A stretch of 64,000 nucleotides of DNA. Origin: Bacteroidia bacterium (lineage in GTDB: Bacteria; Bacteroidota; Bacteroidia; J057). Location of the stretch: the NCBI GenBank assembly GCA_030430205.1, contig JAUIGE010000018.1, positions 1 through 64,000 of the forward strand, written 5' to 3'. Position 1 is the stretch's first letter. The number at the start of each line of letters is the position of its first letter. Shown in pieces: positions 60,051-64,000 of the stretch. Made by a program: the position numbers and the translations under genes. The notes beneath the pieces were generated by a model that saw nothing but the letters and a program-made list of their open reading frames with translations, had not been told where the DNA came from and did no database searches.

Positions 60051-63000
60051 TTATTGCCTGTTCAGAAAAAGAACTTTTTTGCTTTTGCCCAGCCGGATTT
60101 CCAGCGCATATATTCCGCTGCTAATAGACGGGATCGCCAGCAAAAAGTCATGCTCTCCTGCAAATAAACGCATTTTTTCACCCTGCCAAATGACTTTTCC
60201 ATACATATCCCAAAGTATAAACTGAATTTCATCTGCATGAGGAATCCGCAATTTTGCCCTGATTTTTTCGGAGAAAGGATTGGGAAATACCTGCAAGCCC
60301 ATTCCGGCAAATTCATCTATGGATACACTGTTTTTGGCTTTTACCCAAACCCATCTGATCACCGAATCTGCCAGGCAGCCGCCCTTGTTTTGTGCCAAAA
60401 CAACGATTTTCACCCAGCCCAATGAATCCCAGCGAATGTGCAGGCTGTCACTTAGGCTCCCACAGTTGAGGCAAGTGCCTCCCTGAATGGCTATTTCCAG
60501 GCTATCAGCCCAGCTTTTATCCCACAAGAGTTTGCTTATTTCTTCCTGGAAAACGCTGTCAGGGGTCGGGAGAAAATTGACTGGCTCTGTTGGCTGAGCG
60601 AAAATCTCAATCGTCCTGCTTTTGTCTTCGCCACAGCCCAGCTGGAAATCCAGCTCCACCTCAAAGTAAAAATTGGTTTCCTTGCCCCAGGGGGCAGAGA
60701 GATGCGAAGTGCCTCGCGGAAAGGTCGTCACAGAATCGTAGATGACGTTTGCATAGCCTGTAGTTGAAAAGGGCCCTACGCTGTCCAGGCGAATGATTCT
60801 AACTGAATACAGGCTATCCTTTTCTACCGGAACAGAAAATAAAGCCGGTTGCGCGACCGGCTGTCGCCAACTGCCAAGATACAGCCAGCTGCTGTCCGAC
60901 CACAGCAATTGCCCCGCACCGGGCAAGCCCCGGTAGACCTCCCGCGCAAAATGCGCGGAATCCCCTAATACTATCTGGAAGTAGACTTCCCCCAGGTGAG
61001 CAGTCGTATCAGGCCAAAAGGCCTGCCAGTATTCGCTGCCTTTCAGCGCCCGAATGCCACGCACCTGCCCGCCGGGCAGGGGAATTTTCAGGTTGACCAG
61101 CCGCAGGCTGTCGTAGACATTGGGCAGATGCATCTGCAGCTGATGCCGCCCCGCGCCCAGCGCGGCGGGAAAGAGGCTGTCCAGGGCTGTGCCCTGGATG
61201 GAAAATGTGGCCTGTGGCCACAGCTTTTGAAGGCTGTAAGCGGAATCGCTTTCGCAGAAGGTCTCCTGGAGCACAATATGAGCTGTGTCATAAATGGTCA
61301 CCATTGCTTCATGGGAAGCATTACAGCCATTATAATCCTTGTAATGAAGGGCGATGTCATGCATACCCGGACCCAGTTGCCCGGGGCGAATAAGGGTATC
61401 GCTTTGCCCGTTCACCTCAAATCTTTTTTCCTGAAAATAGGCGTCCGCATTGAAGCTGAAAAAAGACCCCATGGAAATCGGCCTTTCCTCCAAACAAAAG
61501 CGATCCTCCGGCTCCCAGTAAGAAGCCAATGGCTCTACCACCACAAAGCGGTAGCTGATGCTGTCGCCATGGCAGAGCATCTGCGTAGAGGTGATTTCGG
61601 TAGCGAAACAGGGTGACCTGTCCCGAAAACTGTTGAGAGAATCAAAAAGGCTGCTCCTCTCCTGAGGATGCGTATAGCCCGTACTGGCTGTTTCCCAGCG
61701 AAAAGAATCGGCTGCGGCAAAGGCCAGGGTGTAGCGCTGCCCTGCCTGTTGCATGACAGGATTGCTGAGCGCAAAGCGGTACCAACGCATCAGGCTGTCT
61801 GCGGGCAAAGTGTCCGTTTGGCTATGCAAAACGCTGCCTCCCAGGCCAATACCGCTTAGCAGGCGCCAGTGGATCAGTCGCTGGCTGTCTGCCTGAGCGC
61901 GGATGCGGATGGCATCCAGGGGCGCGCTTTCGCCCGCGCGAAAGCCCAGCCAAAGGCTATCTCCCTGATAGGGTGTGCCATAGTAGACCGACTGCACAGC
62001 ATCTGTTTTGCTGTAGGGAGCCACCTGCGTAGCAGGGGGGAGATGGTAGGTGATTTCGTACTCGCCTGCGAGCAGATTGCTGGCGATCAAGCTATCGCCT
62101 ACGACTCCAGCACCCGAAAATGTCCCGCCTGCGGGATAGGCGCTCAGTTTGACGCCTAGGCTTTCGCCGACGCACAGGAGCTGAGGCACGCCTTCCAGGC
62201 GCGCAAATTGGCTGCTGTCCACATTCATCATATAAAAGCGTTCTTGCGCATAGGTATCCAGCATGCGCTGGTGCTGGCCCGGGGAAAAGTGGTCCGTTTG
62301 GCAGGGATAATAAGACATGATGTTGGTCAGGTCGGGCATATAGAGGTCGCCATTGGCGTCTCGCAGGAGGGTGTCATCATATGCGCAGCTATTGTAGTTG
62401 CCATAGGTATAGGGATCGGCAGGGGTGTCGCAGACTTCATCTCCGGTGGTGGTGCAATTGCCGCCATTTACCCATTCGGCGGAAATGCCATTGAGTCCGA
62501 CGCCATTGCCAAAGGTGTGGTACAGGCCGAGGTTATGGCCTAGCTCATGGGCCAGCACACGGCCCGAAATCCCTCCGAAGGTGACGATGCGGTTCGAGCC
62601 GCCCGGAAAGGAGGCATAGGCAGAGACAGGAATAGGAAAGCCAGGATTGGCGAGGGTTTCAAAAACATTGATGTAGCGGGGATCTGCCACCTGGTAGGCC
62701 CAGGGCACAAATGCATTGTACCCATAGCGGACAGTGCTGCTGTCATAGTATACAGGGCTGCCGCAAAGCGCGAATTGAATGCCTGAACCGGCAAAGAAGG
62801 TATTGGTTTCTGCTATGGCCCGGCGAATCCGGGCATCGGATTGCAGCCCACCGACTCCGTTGTCATCACGGACAATGTGAAATTTCAGCAGGAATATTTT
62901 GTCGCCGCCATGGCTTTCAGGGCCATTTGCATGCAAATGATGGTGCGGCAACAAATGAGGCGCAAAGCCACTCGTCCCGCAGGAGGAGGGATGCATTTCT

Positions 63001-63053
63001 TGAGAAAAAAGGAAAAGGGGAAAAAGAAAAAGGAGGAGGATATATCTTTTCAT
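60051..63053 (-). CDS. Large secreted M43-type metalloprotease with T9SS sorting domain
   Basis: The ATG at 63053 starts a signal peptide (MKRYILLLFLFPLFLFSQ); a short upstream extension was discarded. A histidine-rich stretch (about 33-49, HLLPHHHLHANG) precedes the catalytic domain, which has the zinc site AHELGHNLGLYH (168-179) and Met-turn NIMSYYP. Then come about 600 residues of beta domains and a C-terminal T9SS sorting domain (VFPNPFSEKI to the end). It is related to, but much longer than, the three tandem M43 proteases at 19.9-26.3 kb. Its DNA has a dense hairpin cluster. Confidence 0.9.
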   Translation of the reverse strand: MKRYILLLFLFPLFLFSQEMHPSSCGTSGFAPHLLPHHHLHANGPESHGGDKIFLLKFHIVRDDNGVGGLQSDARIRRAIAETNTFFAGSGIQFALCGSPVYYDSSTVRYGYNAFVPWAYQVADPRYINVFETLANPGFPIPVSAYASFPGGSNRIVTFGGISGRVLAHELGHNLGLYHTFGNGVGLNGISAEWVNGGNCTTTGDEVCDTPADPYTYGNYNSCAYDDTLLRDANGDLYMPDLTNIMSYYPCQTDHFSPGQHQRMLDTYAQERFYMMNVDSSQFARLEGVPQLLCVGESLGVKLSAYPAGGTFSGAGVVGDSLIASNLLAGEYEITYHLPPATQVAPYSKTDAVQSVYYGTPYQGDSLWLGFRAGESAPLDAIRIRAQADSQRLIHWRLLSGIGLGGSVLHSQTDTLPADSLMRWYRFALSNPVMQQAGQRYTLAFAAADSFRWETASTGYTHPQERSSLFDSLNSFRDRSPCFATEITSTQMLCHGDSISYRFVVVEPLASYWEPEDRFCLEERPISMGSFFSFNADAYFQEKRFEVNGQSDTLIRPGQLGPGMHDIALHYKDYNGCNASHEAMVTIYDTAHIVLQETFCESDSAYSLQKLWPQATFSIQGTALDSLFPAALGAGRHQLQMHLPNVYDSLRLVNLKIPLPGGQVRGIRALKGSEYWQAFWPDTTAHLGEVYFQIVLGDSAHFAREVYRGLPGAGQLLWSDSSWLYLGSWRQPVAQPALFSVPVEKDSLYSVRIIRLDSVGPFSTTGYANVIYDSVTTFPRGTSHLSAPWGKETNFYFEVELDFQLGCGEDKSRTIEIFAQPTEPVNFLPTPDSVFQEEISKLLWDKSWADSLEIAIQGGTCLNCGSLSDSLHIRWDSLGWVKIVVLAQNKGGCLADSVIRWVWVKAKNSVSIDEFAGMGLQVFPNPFSEKIRAKLRIPHADEIQFILWDMYGKVIWQGEKMRLFAGEHDFLLAIPSISSGIYALEIRLGKSKKVLFLNRQ
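60843..61222. repeat. Hairpin cluster in the large M43 protease gene
   Basis: AGCCGGT/ACCGGCT (60843-60862), ACCGGG/CCCGGT (60918-60934), CCGCGCA-AAA-TGCGCGG (60942-60958), CCTGCCC-GCC-GGGCAGG (61064-61080), CCGCGC-CCA-GCGCGG (61151-61165), TCCAGGGC-TGT-GCCCTGGA (61180-61198) and TGTGGCC-TGT-GGCCACA (61206-61222). A further stem, GCTTTCGC-CCGC-GCGAAAGC, is at 61926-61945. Confidence 0.85.
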
Positions 63054-63162
63054 TGAAAAAGCAATTAAGTGTTGAAAGGAAAGACTCAATTGCCTGTTTG
63101 CTCTAAAACAAAACTAAAGAAGTTTCAGTTGAAAGCAAATCGGATGAGAATCCCCTATGTGT

Positions 63163-63170
63163 TATATTTG
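63163..63170 (+). promoter_or_regulatory. Candidate -7 box upstream of the 63194 gene
   Basis: TATATTTG matches TAnnTTTG and lies 24 bases before the ATG at 63194. No good -33 element was found. Confidence 0.35.
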
Positions 63171-63193
63171 CAACATCTCAAAATAGAAAAAAC

Positions 63194-63661
63194 ATGACAA
63201 AATACACCTGGTTTTATTCCTTCGCCCAAGCCCTCAGTGTGGATCAAATCATTGCTTTGGAAGCTGATTTTGAGGCTTTTTTAAGTCAATGGAAAACCCA
63301 TGGTACGCCGGTGCAGGGCATGATTCAGATACGCTATGCGCGTTTTGTGATCATCCAGGCTGATCCCCGCGAAGGCCGCCCTTCGGGCTGCTCCATAGAC
63401 AGCATGAGGCATGCTGTCGAGCAGATACTCACGGCCCATGGCCTCTCCTGGCTCGACAACTCCCACGTCTTCATCGCCGATGAAGAAGACGAAATCCTCG
63501 CCCTCAACTTCCGCGACCTTCCGGCCCTCGCCGCCGCCGGCAAACTCAAAGCCGATACCCTGGTCTTCGACCACACCCTCAGCCAAACCGACGACCTGAG
63601 CAAGTGGGAAATGCCTTTGGCTGATACCTGGTTGCGCCGTTACCTTTCTGTTGAAGCTTAA
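63194..63661 (+). CDS. Conserved Bacteroidota protein often labelled 'ABC transporter ATPase'
   Basis: This 155-residue cytoplasmic protein has the family landmarks FVIIQADPREGRPSGCSID (SGCSID) and SHVFIADEEDEI. Despite the common label, no Walker A or other ATPase motif is present. The SGCSID cysteine is the most notable conserved residue. A 9-bp hairpin with loop AGG (63398-63418) lies in the gene. It runs 13 bp ahead of the flavin reductase gene, so the two are probably co-transcribed. Confidence 0.78.
   Translation: MTKYTWFYSFAQALSVDQIIALEADFEAFLSQWKTHGTPVQGMIQIRYARFVIIQADPREGRPSGCSIDSMRHAVEQILTAHGLSWLDNSHVFIADEEDEILALNFRDLPALAAAGKLKADTLVFDHTLSQTDDLSKWEMPLADTWLRRYLSVEA
63398..63418. repeat. 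9-bp perfect mini-hairpin in CDS
   Basis: GACAGCATG (63398-63406) and CATGCTGTC (63410-63418) flank the triloop AGG. This is the longest stem with a 3-base loop that I found in the window. CGAAGG-CCGC-CCTTCG lies just before it at 63370-63385. Confidence 0.9.
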
Positions 63662-63674
63662 TTACCAGCCAAAC

Positions 63675-64000
63675 ATGCTATCCATAGATCCCCAATCCAC
63701 CCCAACACCACAGCTCCACCAATACCTGCTGGGCTCAGTTTCGCCGCGACCCATCGCCTTTGTGAGCACGCTCTCGCCCGATGGCGTGGCCAATTTGGCG
63801 CCTTTCAGCTTTTTCAATGTATTTAGCTCCAATCCGCCGATTGCCGTTTTTTCCGCCAACCGCACGGTAGCAAACAATACCACCAAGGATACCCTCGCCA
63901 ATGCTGAGGCTACCGGCGAAGTCGTCATCAATGTGGTGACCCACGATATCGTGCGCCAAACTGCGCTTGCCAGCGTCAACTACCCACCGGAGGTGAGTGA
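63675..64000 (+). CDS. Flavin reductase family protein (N-terminal part)
   Basis: An open frame from ATG 63675 runs off the end of the window (108 codons visible). SVSPRPIAFVSTLSPDGVAN, LAPFSFFNVFSSNPP and FSANRTVANNTTKDTLAN are typical of the FMN-binding split-barrel flavin reductases. The enzyme should reduce flavin for a partner monooxygenase or act alone. The rest lies beyond base 64000. Confidence 0.88.
   Translation, partial: MLSIDPQSTPTPQLHQYLLGSVSPRPIAFVSTLSPDGVANLAPFSFFNVFSSNPPIAVFSANRTVANNTTKDTLANAEATGEVVINVVTHDIVRQTALASVNYPPEVS

Noticed and set aside
60996-61616. Long open frame on the plus strand inside the large M43 gene, and similar antisense frames elsewhere (for example 32279-33409 and 38003-39190)
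   Set aside because: They are shadows of GC-rich codons of real genes on the other strand and show no signal, domain or initiation context.

Overview
The window comes from a Bacteroidota chromosome, most plausibly from the Saprospiria/Cytophagia side of the phylum; the exact genus cannot be read from it. The evidence is the large number of secreted proteins with type IX secretion (T9SS)-style C-terminal sorting domains, a PorE-like TPR/PD40/OmpA protein, TAnnTTTG promoter -7 boxes in place of E. coli-type promoters, few Shine-Dalgarno sites, and families typical of the phylum (DUF819, LVIVD repeats, TIGR01777, DUF4143, M43 cytophagalysins). No tRNA, rRNA, CRISPR array, prophage or complete insertion sequence was found.

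Layout. 0-11 kb: end of an unknown gene, a heptamer repeat array, a PorE-like OmpA protein, a soluble histidine kinase, an unknown secreted protein coupled to a polysaccharide deacetylase, a Tat-signal HisC-like aminotransferase, a lipoprotein, a TPR-PrsW membrane protease and a sodium:solute symporter. 11-18 kb: a leftward group with a giant seven-repeat AsmA-like protein, an acyltransferase and a LolD/MacB-type ABC ATPase. 17.8-26.3 kb: a secreted-protease island with one S8 subtilase and three tandem M43 metalloproteases. 26-31 kb: an unknown protein, a MurG-like glycosyltransferase, an M28 peptidase and a bestrophin-like channel, followed by a hairpin-rich mobile element. 31-41 kb: pheT, a UDP-sugar epimerase, mscL, aroQ, an Omp85-type barrel, a heptaheme cytochrome fused to TPRs, and two tandem beta-barrel paralogues. 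41-50 kb: a CCG/ferredoxin membrane redox pair, mgtE, a TPR protein, tyrS, gatC, a remnant of a DUF4143 ATPase and a thioredoxin. 50-64 kb: an ECF sigma factor, an MscS channel, DUF819, TIGR01777, a class V aminotransferase, rlmB, an AlkD-like HEAT protein, a beta-lactamase-fold protein with a ruined active site, an LVIVD lipoprotein, a fourth M43 protease and the start of a flavin reductase.

Functionally the window is ordinary housekeeping (pheT, tyrS, gatC, aroQ, rlmB, mgtE, mscL) interleaved with cell-envelope and export functions: secreted proteases, barrels, an intermembrane AsmA-like protein, lipid and glycan enzymes and periplasmic cytochromes.

The unusual signal is at the DNA level. 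First, seven-base tandem repeat arrays of four unrelated sequence families occur at six places, several abutting or overlapping stop codons. Second, the coding DNA carries many perfect GC-rich mini-hairpins with stems of 7-9 bp and mostly 3-base loops, clustered in particular genes and nearly absent from others. One of these hairpins lies exactly on the catalytic SxxK site of a beta-lactamase-fold gene whose nucleophile and general base are both missing, and that gene is flanked on both sides by heptamer arrays. Third, a 267-bp element with 10-bp terminal inverted repeats and a flanking 14-bp direct repeat carries six REP-like hairpins.
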